NCBI GenBank assembly: GCA_964440295.1
Contig: CAYTRT010000014.1
Location: 1 to 32,743, forward strand
Source of the DNA: CALIKS01 sp964440295
Lineage (GTDB): Archaea > Thermoproteota > Nitrososphaeria_A > Caldarchaeales > Calditenuaceae
Direction of reading: 5' to 3'
DNA length: 32,743 nucleotides
In this document: positions 8,088 through 15,702 of the stretch, one piece after another
Layout: the number at the start of each line of letters is the position of its first letter
Position numbering within the stretch: position 1 is the first letter of the stretch
Position numbers and translations under genes: made by a program
Notes under the pieces: model-generated
What the model was told of the DNA's origin: nothing
What the model saw: the letters and a program-made list of their open reading frames with translations, nothing else
Database searches by the model: none

Positions 8088-8718
8088 GCCTAAGCGATGC
8101 CCTGACGAATGGGTTATAGAGCTTTTCGACGCCAATCCTCGTAGACTCGCCGTGCCCAGGCATAACCCTGGTATCATCGTTCAGTACACATAACTTCTCC
8201 CTAATCGATCTCAAAAGCTGGTCGTAGTCTCCTCCGTAGAAGTCGGTTCTGCCGACGGAGCCGGCGAAGAGCGTATCGCCTGAGAACAACACATCTTCAA
8301 CGAGTAGACAAACACTTCCCGGACTATGGCCAGGAGTGTGGAGGACCCTGACCCTACTGTTGCCTAGGACGATTTCTTCGTCTTCACTTATGTAGCCGTC
8401 GGGGTTGGGCGCGTCGAATGCTATTCCTATCCACTCAAGCGCCCTTCTCGGAGCCTCCTCAAGAATCGGCAGGTCATCCTTATGGATTAGGAACTTTGCG
8501 CCCAGCGCCTCCCTTACATAATCGGCTGCGAGGATGTGGTCAAAATGACAGTGGGTAGCTATGATTGCCTCAACGGATAATCCCGGCTCAAGCATTCCGA
8601 GTATCTTCGCTGGCTCGTCTCCCGGATCAATTATCAACGCCTCTCCACTATCGCTATTAATCAGGAGATAGCAGTTCGTCAATAGCTCTCCAACTACGCA
8701 TTTCTTGACGCGTATCAT
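8080..8718 (-). CDS. Metallo-beta-lactamase fold hydrolase, glyoxalase II-like
   Basis: 212 residues with the full MBL metal site: THCHFDH at 55-61 (H56, H58, D60, H61), LHTPGHSPGS near 130-140, SGDTLFAGSVGRTD in the middle, and MPGHGE near the end. This arrangement is that of hydroxyacylglutathione hydrolase-like and related thioester hydrolases; the archaeal substrate is unknown. The ATG at 8718 lies about 25 bp downstream of an AT-rich palindrome (8737-8748) that could act as an internal TATA box. The gene overlaps the glycosylase gene by 8 bp, so the two are made together. A detoxification role, such as clearing reactive thioesters, is inference. Confidence 0.9.
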   Translation of the reverse strand: MIRVKKCVVGELLTNCYLLINSDSGEALIIDPGDEPAKILGMLEPGLSVEAIIATHCHFDHILAADYVREALGAKFLIHKDDLPILEEAPRRALEWIGIAFDAPNPDGYISEDEEIVLGNSRVRVLHTPGHSPGSVCLLVEDVLFSGDTLFAGSVGRTDFYGGDYDQLLRSIREKLCVLNDDTRVMPGHGESTRIGVEKLYNPFVRASLRHD

Positions 8719-8736
8719 TCAGCAACAATCCTCAGC

Positions 8737-8748
8737 ATTATGCATAAT
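8737..8748 (-). promoter_or_regulatory. Palindromic TATA-like element before the MBL hydrolase gene
   Basis: ATTATGCATAAT is a perfect 12-bp palindrome centred about 25 bp before the MBL start, suggesting an internal promoter with a leaderless transcript inside the larger unit. A nearly identical GCATTATGCATAA occurs at 5131-5143 between two divergent genes. Confidence 0.35.
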
Positions 8749-8764
8749 AATATGCCGATATTCC

Positions 8765-9646
8765 TCATGAGGTCTCACTCGGCAATTTCTCAACTATCAT
8801 TCCTATTCTCTTCTCGGCTTCATGCACGAAGTCTAAGGGCTCTAGCGCCCCGATCTCTGAGACAAACTCCGATAAAAGCCTAGGAGGCGTGGTCTCAAAG
8901 AGTCTATAACTGAGCTCGAAGCCGCACTGTAGATGGGCAGTCGTCTCGGGCCTCCAGGCATTTAGGCGATCAAGCTTAAATGAGTCCACGATGCTTATCA
9001 CTGGTCTTTCACCCTCAGCGGCCAGGGCCGCGAGAAGCGTGCCAGACCTATTTACGAGTGAGCCGTCTCTTAATACAGCATCGCATCCAACTAAAACGGC
9101 TTCTGAGAGATGAACAGCCTCGGCCAACGCGGCGTCTGGATAGACATGAACATTCACTCCTGAGTCCCTGAGCTTTTCCGCCGCCCTGAGACCGTCAAAC
9201 AGCGGCCATCCGACCGTCATATAGACAGAGACGTCTCTGAGACTTGTAAGGGTCCTCAATACCTGTGAGCTATAGCTCAGCGTGAAGATTCTGTCAAAGC
9301 CCCTCATCCTCTTGACGGCATTTGAAACAGCCACGCTCAGTGACTCGCTATAAATTTCTAGGAGCCTGCTAGACAGTCTGCTGATGTTGATGTCTAGACG
9401 TGGAGACCGCAGTAGTGCTTCATGAATCACTGATAGGAGATTGACCGGGAGGACCAGTGAGGGCCTCTCAAGAGCAGTCTTGATCAAGGAGTCTAGGAGC
9501 TTAACCGCCTCCGTCGATTGATACGACATGAATCCAGGCTCCTCGGAGAGAAGTCTGAGAATCCTGAGTGCTATCTCTGATGACCCCGATTCGCGGTCAG
9601 TTATTATGGCCTTTAGCCTTGACTGTAGCTCAGCTGCTCCGGCCAT
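8765..9646 (-). CDS. eIF2B alpha/beta/delta-family protein
   Basis: 293 residues. The N-terminal half is helical (about 1-120). The C-terminal half is a Rossmann-like domain with family marks VYPDAALAEAVHLSEAVLVG and GCDAVLRDGSLVNRSGT (about 198-214). The superfamily includes eukaryotic eIF2B regulatory subunits, methylthioribose-1-phosphate isomerase and archaeal ribose-1,5-bisphosphate isomerase. I cannot tell a translation-factor-like role from a sugar-phosphate isomerase role. The ATG at 9646 lies 17 bp inside the end of the MDR dehydrogenase gene, pointing to coupling. It is 46 bp upstream of the MBL gene. Confidence 0.82.
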   Translation of the reverse strand: MAGAAELQSRLKAIITDRESGSSEIALRILRLLSEEPGFMSYQSTEAVKLLDSLIKTALERPSLVLPVNLLSVIHEALLRSPRLDINISRLSSRLLEIYSESLSVAVSNAVKRMRGFDRIFTLSYSSQVLRTLTSLRDVSVYMTVGWPLFDGLRAAEKLRDSGVNVHVYPDAALAEAVHLSEAVLVGCDAVLRDGSLVNRSGTLLAALAAEGERPVISIVDSFKLDRLNAWRPETTAHLQCGFELSYRLFETTPPRLLSEFVSEIGALEPLDFVHEAEKRIGMIVEKLPSETS

Positions 9647-10661
9647 CCGGGATCAACAGGATCTTGCCAAAATGCTTGTTCGACTCTAGCTTAAGGTGTG
9701 CTTGGGTCGCCTGGCTCAGCTTAAACACGCTATCAATGACGACCCTTAGTCTACGCTTAGAGAATAGTTCAAGTATCTTCATGAGTTCTGCCTTTGTCCC
9801 TAGCCCCGAGCCCACTACTCTCTGCCTCTTTCTGTACAGGTCTCTGATGTTTATCGAGATGTCCTGCCCAGTAGTTGCGCCCACTGTAACTATCGTGCCG
9901 CCAGGAGCGAGGCACTTAAGAGCAGTTGGAAAGAAGGCAGAGCCAGCATGCTCGAGGACAACGTCTACGCCTCTATTACTCGTCGCTCTCATCACTTCTC
10001 CATAGACATCGCTCTTTAGCCTGTTGATCACTAGGTCTGCGCCCAGCTGATAGGCCTTCTCAGCCTTAGAATCATCACTAACAGTTGTTATCACGTATGC
10101 ACCGCTGAGCTTCGCTATCTGAATCGCAGCGTAGCCAACGCCGCTTCCACCACCAACGACGAGTACAGACATGCCGGGACCAATGTTTGCAGAGGACATA
10201 AGCGCGCTCCACGCGGTCGTAAAGTTCACTGGAATAGCCGCGGCCTCCTGAAACGTCAGCGGTTCCGGAATCTTTAGCAGGCTCTTAGAGGGGACCACCA
10301 CTTTCTCAGCATAGCCTCCCCAGATGTTCTGCCCGATCCTCTTCATGTCCTGGCAGAGGTTCTCCCTGCCTGAAAGGCAGTAAACGCATCTGCCGCACCC
10401 AACCTCTGGATAAACAACCACTCTATCACCCACCGATAGCGAGGGGTCACCGGCCACCTCCACGATGCCGGCTATGTCACATCCAATCACGGCCGGCAAG
10501 GAAACCTTGTAGAGCCCCGTCCTGATCCATACGTCTATCCTATTAACGCCCGCCGCCTCGACGCGGACAACCGAGTCTCCAGGGCCCGGCGCGGGGTCAG
10601 GCACATCTTTATAAACAAAGACCTCCGGCCCACCCACCTTCTCGATCAGCGCGGCCTTCAT
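9630..10661 (-). CDS. MDR-superfamily zinc-type alcohol dehydrogenase/quinone reductase
   Basis: 343 residues: a GroES-like N-terminal domain, then a nucleotide-binding domain with VGGGSGVGYAAIQIAK (about 168-183). The structural zinc loop is complete: C89, C92, C95 and C103 with C-x2-C-x2-C-x7-C spacing. The first catalytic zinc cysteine is absent (GVNRIDVW, N40 in its place), and the usual GHE is GCD (60-62). It therefore sits between zinc alcohol dehydrogenases and quinone oxidoreductase-like members. It probably reduces or oxidises a small carbonyl or enone with NAD(P)H. The ATG at 10661 has a TATA-like AAAATTTATAATC near 10692. It is the first gene of a leftward five-gene unit. Confidence 0.88.
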   Translation of the reverse strand: MKAALIEKVGGPEVFVYKDVPDPAPGPGDSVVRVEAAGVNRIDVWIRTGLYKVSLPAVIGCDIAGIVEVAGDPSLSVGDRVVVYPEVGCGRCVYCLSGRENLCQDMKRIGQNIWGGYAEKVVVPSKSLLKIPEPLTFQEAAAIPVNFTTAWSALMSSANIGPGMSVLVVGGGSGVGYAAIQIAKLSGAYVITTVSDDSKAEKAYQLGADLVINRLKSDVYGEVMRATSNRGVDVVLEHAGSAFFPTALKCLAPGGTIVTVGATTGQDISINIRDLYRKRQRVVGSGLGTKAELMKILELFSKRRLRVVIDSVFKLSQATQAHLKLESNKHFGKILLIPDGRSS

Positions 10662-10759
10662 GAGTGAGGAATGCTGGATGTTAGATTATAAATTTTGCAG
10701 TCCTTCCCAGTAATTTACGAAGAGAAAATAGTTAAATTTAATGACTTCCAATAAAACAC

Positions 10760-10768
10760 GAGGGTGTG
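10760..10768 (+). promoter_or_regulatory. Ribosome binding site deciding the FBP aldolase/phosphatase start
   Basis: GAGGGTG at 10760-10766 stands eight bases before a TTG at 10775-10777 but overlaps an alternative GTG at 10766. This favours the TTG, which also gives the family-typical N-terminus MKTTLSVIKADVGS. Confidence 0.55.
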
Positions 10769-10774
10769 CGTGAA

Positions 10775-11893
10775 TTGAAGACAACTTTGTCCGTCATCAA
10801 GGCCGACGTAGGCAGTGTTGCAGGACACTACAAGCCGCATGAAGAGATGCTGAGGCTCGCCAAGAGAAGACTAAGCGAGGCAAAAGAGACCGGACTCATA
10901 AACTCAGGATACGTACAGTCAATAGGGGACGACATACTGCTAATAATGACCCACTCAAAGGGCGAGAATAACCCAGAAATACACGGACTAGCATGGAACG
11001 TCTTCAAAGAAATAACAGAAAAAGTAGCCAAGCCACTAAAGCTATACGCGGCTGGACAGGACCTTCTCAGCGATGCGTTCAGCGGGACCGTCAAGGGGCT
11101 CGGGCCCGGAGTCGCGGAACTCGAATTCGAGGAGAGGCGCTCAGATCCAGTCGTGGTCTTCGCCGCAGACAAGACAGAGCCCGGAGCCTGGAACCTTCCA
11201 CTCTACAGGATCTTCGCCTCTCCAGACAATACTGCTGGGCTGGTGATTGACCCAATACTGCATAAGGGCTTCATCTTCCAAGTGCTAGACCTACACGAGG
11301 ACAAGGCAGTAGACCTAAAGATGCCATGCGAGCTCTACAAGCTACTCGGACTCATAGGGACGCCCGGACGATACGTAATCAACAGAATATGGCGGGCACA
11401 CGACGGAGAGCCAGCAGCAGCGACAAGCACGACGCGACTAAGCTTGATAGCTGGAAAATACGTGGGGAAGGACGACCCAGTCATGATTGTCAGAGCACAG
11501 GCAGGATTTCCGGCAGTAGGCGAGATACTCAGCGCATTCACACCTCCGATAATCGTTAGTGGCTGGATGAGAGGCTCGCACAGGGGTCCACTCATGCCAG
11601 TATCCTTCAAAGCTGGGCACAACGTCGTATCATACTTCGACGGTCCCCCAAGAGTAATAGCGATGGGATGGCAGATAAGCAACGGTAAACTCATAGGCGT
11701 TGACGGCGAAGAGCCGGCAGACCTATTCGCAGACCCGTTCTGGGACTACACGAGAATGAAGTGCGCCGAGCTCGCAGTCTATCTAAGAAGCATGGGCGAG
11801 TTTGAGCCAGCCCGACTGGGAGAAGAAGAGATGGAATACACGACGCTCCCAACCATCCTTGAGGAACTTAAGGATAGATTTAGAAAAATGTAG
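10775..11893 (+). CDS. fbp: Fructose-1,6-bisphosphate aldolase/phosphatase (type V FBPase)
   Basis: The bifunctional archaeal gluconeogenic enzyme: it condenses dihydroxyacetone phosphate with glyceraldehyde 3-phosphate, then dephosphorylates the product to fructose 6-phosphate. With the TTG start the protein has 372 residues and begins MKTTLSVIKADVG. With this start the Schiff-base lysine in KYVGKDDP is K232 and the nearby tyrosine is Y229, the numbering I recall for characterised homologues. Metal-binding stretches are present: IKADVG, SIGDDILLIMTH, AGQDLLSDAFSG, FAADKTEPGAWNLP and WMRGSHRGPLMPV. A small insertion (about GVDGEEPAD) precedes the C-terminal EMEYTTLP. It is monocistronic and divergent from the MDR unit. 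It is the gluconeogenic counterpart to the pyruvate kinase at 2.2-3.6 kb. Confidence 0.96.
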   Translation: MKTTLSVIKADVGSVAGHYKPHEEMLRLAKRRLSEAKETGLINSGYVQSIGDDILLIMTHSKGENNPEIHGLAWNVFKEITEKVAKPLKLYAAGQDLLSDAFSGTVKGLGPGVAELEFEERRSDPVVVFAADKTEPGAWNLPLYRIFASPDNTAGLVIDPILHKGFIFQVLDLHEDKAVDLKMPCELYKLLGLIGTPGRYVINRIWRAHDGEPAAATSTTRLSLIAGKYVGKDDPVMIVRAQAGFPAVGEILSAFTPPIIVSGWMRGSHRGPLMPVSFKAGHNVVSYFDGPPRVIAMGWQISNGKLIGVDGEEPADLFADPFWDYTRMKCAELAVYLRSMGEFEPARLGEEEMEYTTLPTILEELKDRFRKM

Positions 11894-11989
11894 CGTAGAC
11901 TCGACGAGAAGTTTTATATTTACAAAATTTTTTCAAAATCCAAAATAATACTTGTCGATATGGCGTTGCCTGAGTCGGCTCCGGTCTTC

Positions 11990-12166
11990 TTAGAAGTCTT
12001 CTTTAATAATTGTCTTCCTGTTGTTTGCCTTGCATCTCTCAACTGCCTTCTCGATAGCTTGTCTCACGAGTGCGTCGAGTCCCTGTAATGCGTCGCTGCT
12101 TAGCCTGATGCCTTCTGGAAGCAGTTCTCTAACCTTTGACTCCACTACAACTAGTTCTCTCGGCAT
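11990..12166 (-). CDS. Short histone-fold (NFYB/CBF-like) protein
   Basis: 58 residues, MPRELVVVESKVRELL at the start and CKANNRKTIIKEDF at the end. The pattern (an alpha-1 helix, LSSDALQGLDALVRQAIEKA as the long central helix, then NNRKTIIKEDF like the histone loop-2 NGRKTVxxxD) fits small archaeal histone-fold proteins related to NF-YB. The ATG at 12166 has a good ribosome binding site, GGAGTGAT, about six bases upstream. The gene is short, so it is easily missed. It follows the RNase J-like gene by 104 bp on the same strand and may have its own promoter (TATA-like GCATAAAAGC near 12214-12223). It probably binds DNA as a dimer; targets are unknown. Confidence 0.75.
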   Translation of the reverse strand: MPRELVVVESKVRELLPEGIRLSSDALQGLDALVRQAIEKAVERCKANNRKTIIKEDF

Positions 12167-12236
12167 TTCTTATCACTCCTACTTGATAAATAGAGATTTT
12201 TTAGGTTTTCTCGGGCTTTTATGCCGATTATTGGGA

Positions 12237-12256
12237 GGTAATACGTAAGTATTACC
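12237..12256. repeat. Perfect 8-bp inverted repeat, hairpin or operator
   Basis: GGTAATAC, four bases, then GTATTACC, a perfect 8-bp inverted repeat. It lies 14 bp past the RNase J-like stop and about 70 bp before the histone-fold start. It could fold as an RNA hairpin at the 3' end of the nuclease mRNA or be a dimeric regulator site upstream of the histone-fold promoter. Confidence 0.5.
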
Positions 12257-12270
12257 ATTAGGGATCGAGA

Positions 12271-13701
12271 TTATAAACGCAGCTCGGAAAGCCTAGGCGT
12301 CTCAATTATCTTGCACTCTACACCGGCCTCCTTTATGAGTTCATTAAAGACTGAGGGCTTCTCTGAATGGATAGGTATCAGCTTTTTGGGAGAAGCTTCT
12401 CTTAGAATCTCGATAAGCTCCGACCTGCTTGCGTGTCCAGAGGCATGGACTTGCACACTACGCATGCCTAATATTCTGAGCCAATTCTCAACTCTCTGCC
12501 GATCTATTTCCTGCTCCTCGTTGTGAGGCTCGCTCGATGAAAACACAAAGATCGAGCCATCTATGGGCCTCACGAAGGCTAGCTCAAGAACATCGTCTGG
12601 AGCGTTTATCACCATGACATAGCGGCTCTGCTGTCTAGACAGGTCTACATCAAAGACGGGCTCGCTTCCCTTATCGCGTAGTTGATTCACGTAATTCCTC
12701 TCCCACCTGTCGTAGTCTTTTTCTAAGTCTACGCTCCCACTTCCCTTCCTCTCTACGTATGCTACGACGTTGCCAGCGCCTGGCAGAAGTTCTTTTGGAA
12801 GCATTCCCAACTCGTGGAAGACCTCTAGCATCGCCGCCATTCTCAGAGAAACAGCTGTTATCCTCGAGTTCTCCATCGCTGCTCTTGCTATAGAGATGAA
12901 CCTGTCGTAGTCGGTTATTCCTGTCAAGACCACCACTAGTCCATGCGTGGCTTTCTGGAAGATATCTGAGAGTCTTAAGTATACGTCATGCTCAGTTGTG
13001 TCATCCTCCTCATCTACTCTCGTGCCCTCGAGCATCAAGGTGTCTATGCCCTCTCGCCGTATAGCCTCAGTAAATTCACGGGTAAATTGGCTCTTTGGGC
13101 CATGAAGTCTAAGGTCTCCTGAATAGGCAATGTCGCCCTCGCTGGTATGAATGACGAAGCCGTAGGAACCCGGAACGGAATGATCTACATGTATGGGAAC
13201 AACCCTAATAGAGCCGACATTGACCTTCAAGCCTGTCCTGAAAGTGTTTACCACTCTCTCACGGTCTAGGAATATGCGTTCCTCAACGGTCCTAGAAGAT
13301 TTGGTTCTCTCGCGTGTCTGCGCAATCCTAAGCGAGCTCTCGCCAATGAATATTGGGAGATCATCCCTAATCAGCGATAAATGTCCATAGTGATCTATAT
13401 GCGGATGGCTGATAATAATTCCGAGAACATTGAGGCTTAACGATGACTTAAGACTTTCCTCAACGAGTCCCAAGGGGTCAAAGAGGTTCTCGTCATATAT
13501 GTTCGAGACGGCGGGTACTGAGCCACACTTCAGCAGCGAGGCTAGAACGGCATATTTTTTCGGACGAAGATATCCGCCGAAATATTCATGCTTAGAGGCA
13601 AAGCTTACGCCGAAGTCTATAAGCAGTCCCTCTCCTCCCGCCTCTATGTAGAACTTGTTTCCGCCTATCTCGTTAACGCCGCCCAGCGGTATCAGCTTCA
13701 A
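12271..13701 (-). CDS. RNase J-like MBL/beta-CASP nuclease
   Basis: 476 residues. It opens with the RNase J-type MKLIPLGGVNEIGGN, followed by IDFGVSF. The zinc motif HPHIDH is at 99-104, VDHSVPGSYGFVI and YSGDLRLHGP follow, and HASGHASRSEL and LIPIHSE near the end are beta-CASP motifs. Archaeal RNase J degrades RNA 5' to 3' and trims 5' ends. The start is TTG at 13699-13701, inside the last 29 bp of the thymidylate kinase gene, with GAGGG-like bases upstream. The closeness to csl4 (exosome, 3' to 5') suggests an RNA-turnover neighbourhood. Nuclease activity is likely because metal ligands are intact. Confidence 0.9.
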   Translation of the reverse strand: MKLIPLGGVNEIGGNKFYIEAGGEGLLIDFGVSFASKHEYFGGYLRPKKYAVLASLLKCGSVPAVSNIYDENLFDPLGLVEESLKSSLSLNVLGIIISHPHIDHYGHLSLIRDDLPIFIGESSLRIAQTRERTKSSRTVEERIFLDRERVVNTFRTGLKVNVGSIRVVPIHVDHSVPGSYGFVIHTSEGDIAYSGDLRLHGPKSQFTREFTEAIRREGIDTLMLEGTRVDEEDDTTEHDVYLRLSDIFQKATHGLVVVLTGITDYDRFISIARAAMENSRITAVSLRMAAMLEVFHELGMLPKELLPGAGNVVAYVERKGSGSVDLEKDYDRWERNYVNQLRDKGSEPVFDVDLSRQQSRYVMVINAPDDVLELAFVRPIDGSIFVFSSSEPHNEEQEIDRQRVENWLRILGMRSVQVHASGHASRSELIEILREASPKKLIPIHSEKPSVFNELIKEAGVECKIIETPRLSELRL

Positions 13702-14296
13702 GCAAGCCCGCCCTCACTAATGCATCCATAGTCATTCTTCTTATGTCTCCTTGAACCTCCTCGATGCTCCGCTCACCGTCTATGATGATAAGCAGTCCCT
13801 CGTTGCACATCTTTAAGTATAGCTCCCGCACCCTTGACAGCGTCTCCATTCTTTCATACTTAGTTTTCTCGCTTATTTTTCTGCTGCTTAGGCGTGCGAG
13901 TCCCACCTCGGGCGAGATATCTATGTATATCGCGACGTCAGGGGCAGGCGCCCACTTATTTATTGCCCAGACCCAGTCGACGTCTCCGGTTAAAGCTCCC
14001 TGATAGGCTATTGATGAGTAGACATACCTATCTGAAACTACTACTTGTCCCTTCCTAATTCTGGGCTCGATGAATCCATAGTAGTGTTCGAGTCTATCAG
14101 CAGCGAATAGTAAGGCGTCGAGCCTGTGATCTGAATCTTTGCTTCTCAACCTCTTCTTGATTAATCTTCCCAACGCGCTGTTCGTGGGCTCCGAGGTATA
14201 GCACGCATTTACGCCTTCGCTTTTTAGCCATCTTACAAGCCTTTTCGCCTGCGTGGTCTTTCCAGCCCCATCTATACCCTCAATCGCTATCAGCAA
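13673..14296 (-). CDS. tmk: Thymidylate kinase
   Basis: Phosphorylates dTMP to dTDP for DNA synthesis. 207 residues with P-loop GIDGAGKTTQAKRL (8-21), the DR(Y/H) motif VSDRYVYSSIAYQGA in the middle, and a lid region with ARLSSRKISEKTKYE. The length is normal. The start is TTG at 14294-14296 and a TATA-like box (TGATAAATTA or ATTATT) lies about 15-30 bp upstream, so a leaderless TTG mRNA is possible. It overlaps the RNase J-like gene by 29 bp and is divergent from csl4, 113 bp apart. The call is confident. Confidence 0.93.
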   Translation of the reverse strand: MLIAIEGIDGAGKTTQAKRLVRWLKSEGVNACYTSEPTNSALGRLIKKRLRSKDSDHRLDALLFAADRLEHYYGFIEPRIRKGQVVVSDRYVYSSIAYQGALTGDVDWVWAINKWAPAPDVAIYIDISPEVGLARLSSRKISEKTKYERMETLSRVRELYLKMCNEGLLIIIDGERSIEEVQGDIRRMTMDALVRAGLLEADTAGRR

Positions 14297-14409
14297 ACCA
14301 CTAATTTATCAGTACAGCCGGAATAATAGACTATCTTTCCATCATCGCTGCTCTCTGGAATAGATACTTCTTTATAAACTGCCCATAAGCAATAATTTTA
14401 TGAGATTTC

Positions 14410-15000
14410 ATGAGTAGTCCGGAGCCCCGCAAGAAACTCGTCCTGCCCGGAGATAGGCTATGCATAATAGAGGAATTCATACCGAAGAAAGGCGCCAGGG
14501 CCCTCCCGACGGGAGACGTAGTATCCACCACGATTGGATGCCCAGAATACGATCACAAAAAACACGAAGTCACTGTCATGCCCATAAAAGAAGTCGAGAA
14601 ACTGAACGTCGGAGACATAGTCTTATGCGAGGTTCAGGACGCGCAGGAAAAATTAGCTGGATGTAGCATAATCGCTAGAAATGGCAGGAGGCTGAAGAAT
14701 GTATGGAGCGGCGTAATCATTCGCGCCCCATCCACGCTTACCGTTGGAGACCTAGTGATCGCGAAGATAATAGACGAATTAGCTGGAATCTACACGCTCA
14801 CAATAAATGAGCGAGGACTAGGAATTGCATTGGCATTCTGCGATAAATGCGGATCACAGCTAATCCGAGGGAGGACGGGGCTCTATTGTACTCGTTGCAG
14901 AAAAATATACAGGAAGAAGGTGGTTCCCTACTATGGAAACATAAATAAGATCGCAGATATCTTTGGACTACAATTAATGTCCAGGACTGGTGAAAAGTAA
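14410..15000 (+). CDS. csl4: Exosome complex RNA-binding subunit Csl4
   Basis: The cap subunit of the archaeal exosome, which feeds RNA to the Rrp41/Rrp42 ring. 196 residues: an N-terminal domain (about 10-60, VLPGDRLCIIEEF...GARALPTGDVV), an S1/OB-fold domain (about 65-140, LNVGDIVLCEVQD and TVGDLVIAKI), and a C-terminal zinc ribbon with C144, C147, C160 and C163. The ATG at 14410 has a TATA-like CTTTATAAAC near 14375. The stop overlaps the rpoL start by one base, so exosome and RNA polymerase subunits are co-transcribed, an arrangement common in archaea. Confidence 0.95.
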   Translation: MSSPEPRKKLVLPGDRLCIIEEFIPKKGARALPTGDVVSTTIGCPEYDHKKHEVTVMPIKEVEKLNVGDIVLCEVQDAQEKLAGCSIIARNGRRLKNVWSGVIIRAPSTLTVGDLVIAKIIDELAGIYTLTINERGLGIALAFCDKCGSQLIRGRTGLYCTRCRKIYRKKVVPYYGNINKIADIFGLQLMSRTGEK

Positions 15001-15278
15001 TGGAGGTCAAACTTGCAGCAAAGGGACCAAACTACATCGAGCTTGAACTCACTGGGATAGACTTCGGAATCGTCGGAAGCCTACAAGAAATACTGAACAA
15101 CTATAACGAAGTAGAATACGCGGGCGCAAACCTAACACATCCGCTGCTAAACAAGATTAGATTCGTGCTGAGAACGAGGGGCGACTCAAGCCCTGAAGAA
15201 GTCTTGGAGAGAGGCTTGTCAGAGCTTTCACAGACAGCTAAAAACCTCAGAGCAGTAATAGAAGAGCTCCTAAGGTAG
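15000..15278 (+). CDS. rpoL: DNA-directed RNA polymerase subunit L
   Basis: 92 residues, the usual length for the Rpb11-like subunit that pairs with subunit D to start polymerase assembly. Family marks are EVKLAAKGPNYIELELTG near the start, then ANLTHPLLNKIRFVLRTRG in the middle, where many homologues read HP(L/H)xxxxxFxIxT. The ATG shares its A with the last base of the csl4 stop (TAATG), so it is translationally coupled. It is followed 86 bp later by tfs. Confidence 0.95.
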   Translation: MEVKLAAKGPNYIELELTGIDFGIVGSLQEILNNYNEVEYAGANLTHPLLNKIRFVLRTRGDSSPEEVLERGLSELSQTAKNLRAVIEELLR

Positions 15279-15364
15279 GACAAACCACCATATAGACGTA
15301 ATACTTCTCGATGCCCTAAAAAGGTTTAATTCTGGGTTAGTCCCTAGCCAGACGGAGAAGAAGC

Positions 15365-15700
15365 TTGGCGATGGAGTTCTGCCCCAACTGCGGAAGCATA
15401 CTCACATTAGCTAAAAAATCGAAAAAGGCAGTCTTAGTCTGTAAGAAATGCGGCTATACAAAGCAGACAGCAGAACTAGTAATAACAGTGAAGCAAAACA
15501 GGAAGGAGAAGAAATCAGTAGCCATGGTTGAAGAGGACGAGGAATCAAATATACATCCAAAGACAACAGACGTCCAATGTCCATCATGCGGTAACAGGGA
15601 GGCATACTGGTGGAGTGTACAGACGAGGTCGGCGGACGAGCCGATGACGCAGTTCTTCAGATGCACAAAATGCGGATACACGTGGAGAGAATACGCATAA
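15365..15700 (+). CDS. tfs: Transcription factor S (TFIIS-like cleavage factor)
   Basis: Rescues stalled RNA polymerase by stimulating transcript cleavage. 111 residues from the TTG at 15365 (GGAG seven bases upstream); an ATG at 15371 would give the more usual MEFCPNCGS. The N-terminal zinc ribbon has C6, C9, C26 and C29; the C-terminal ribbon has C72, C75, C100 and C103. The acidic catalytic hairpin RSADEPMT (89-96) is intact, so it should be cleavage-competent rather than an inhibitory paralogue. It lies 86 bp after rpoL with a possible own TATA-like box (AAAAAGGTTTAATTCT near 15319). Its stop is two bases from the convergent regulator gene's stop. Confidence 0.95.
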   Translation: MAMEFCPNCGSILTLAKKSKKAVLVCKKCGYTKQTAELVITVKQNRKEKKSVAMVEEDEESNIHPKTTDVQCPSCGNREAYWWSVQTRSADEPMTQFFRCTKCGYTWREYA

Positions 15701-15702
15701 AA

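Noticed and set aside
8088..8177. Longer N-terminus of the uracil-DNA glycosylase from 8177
   Set aside because: It would overlap the MBL gene by nearly 100 bp and adds non-homologous residues; the ATG at 8087 matches family length.
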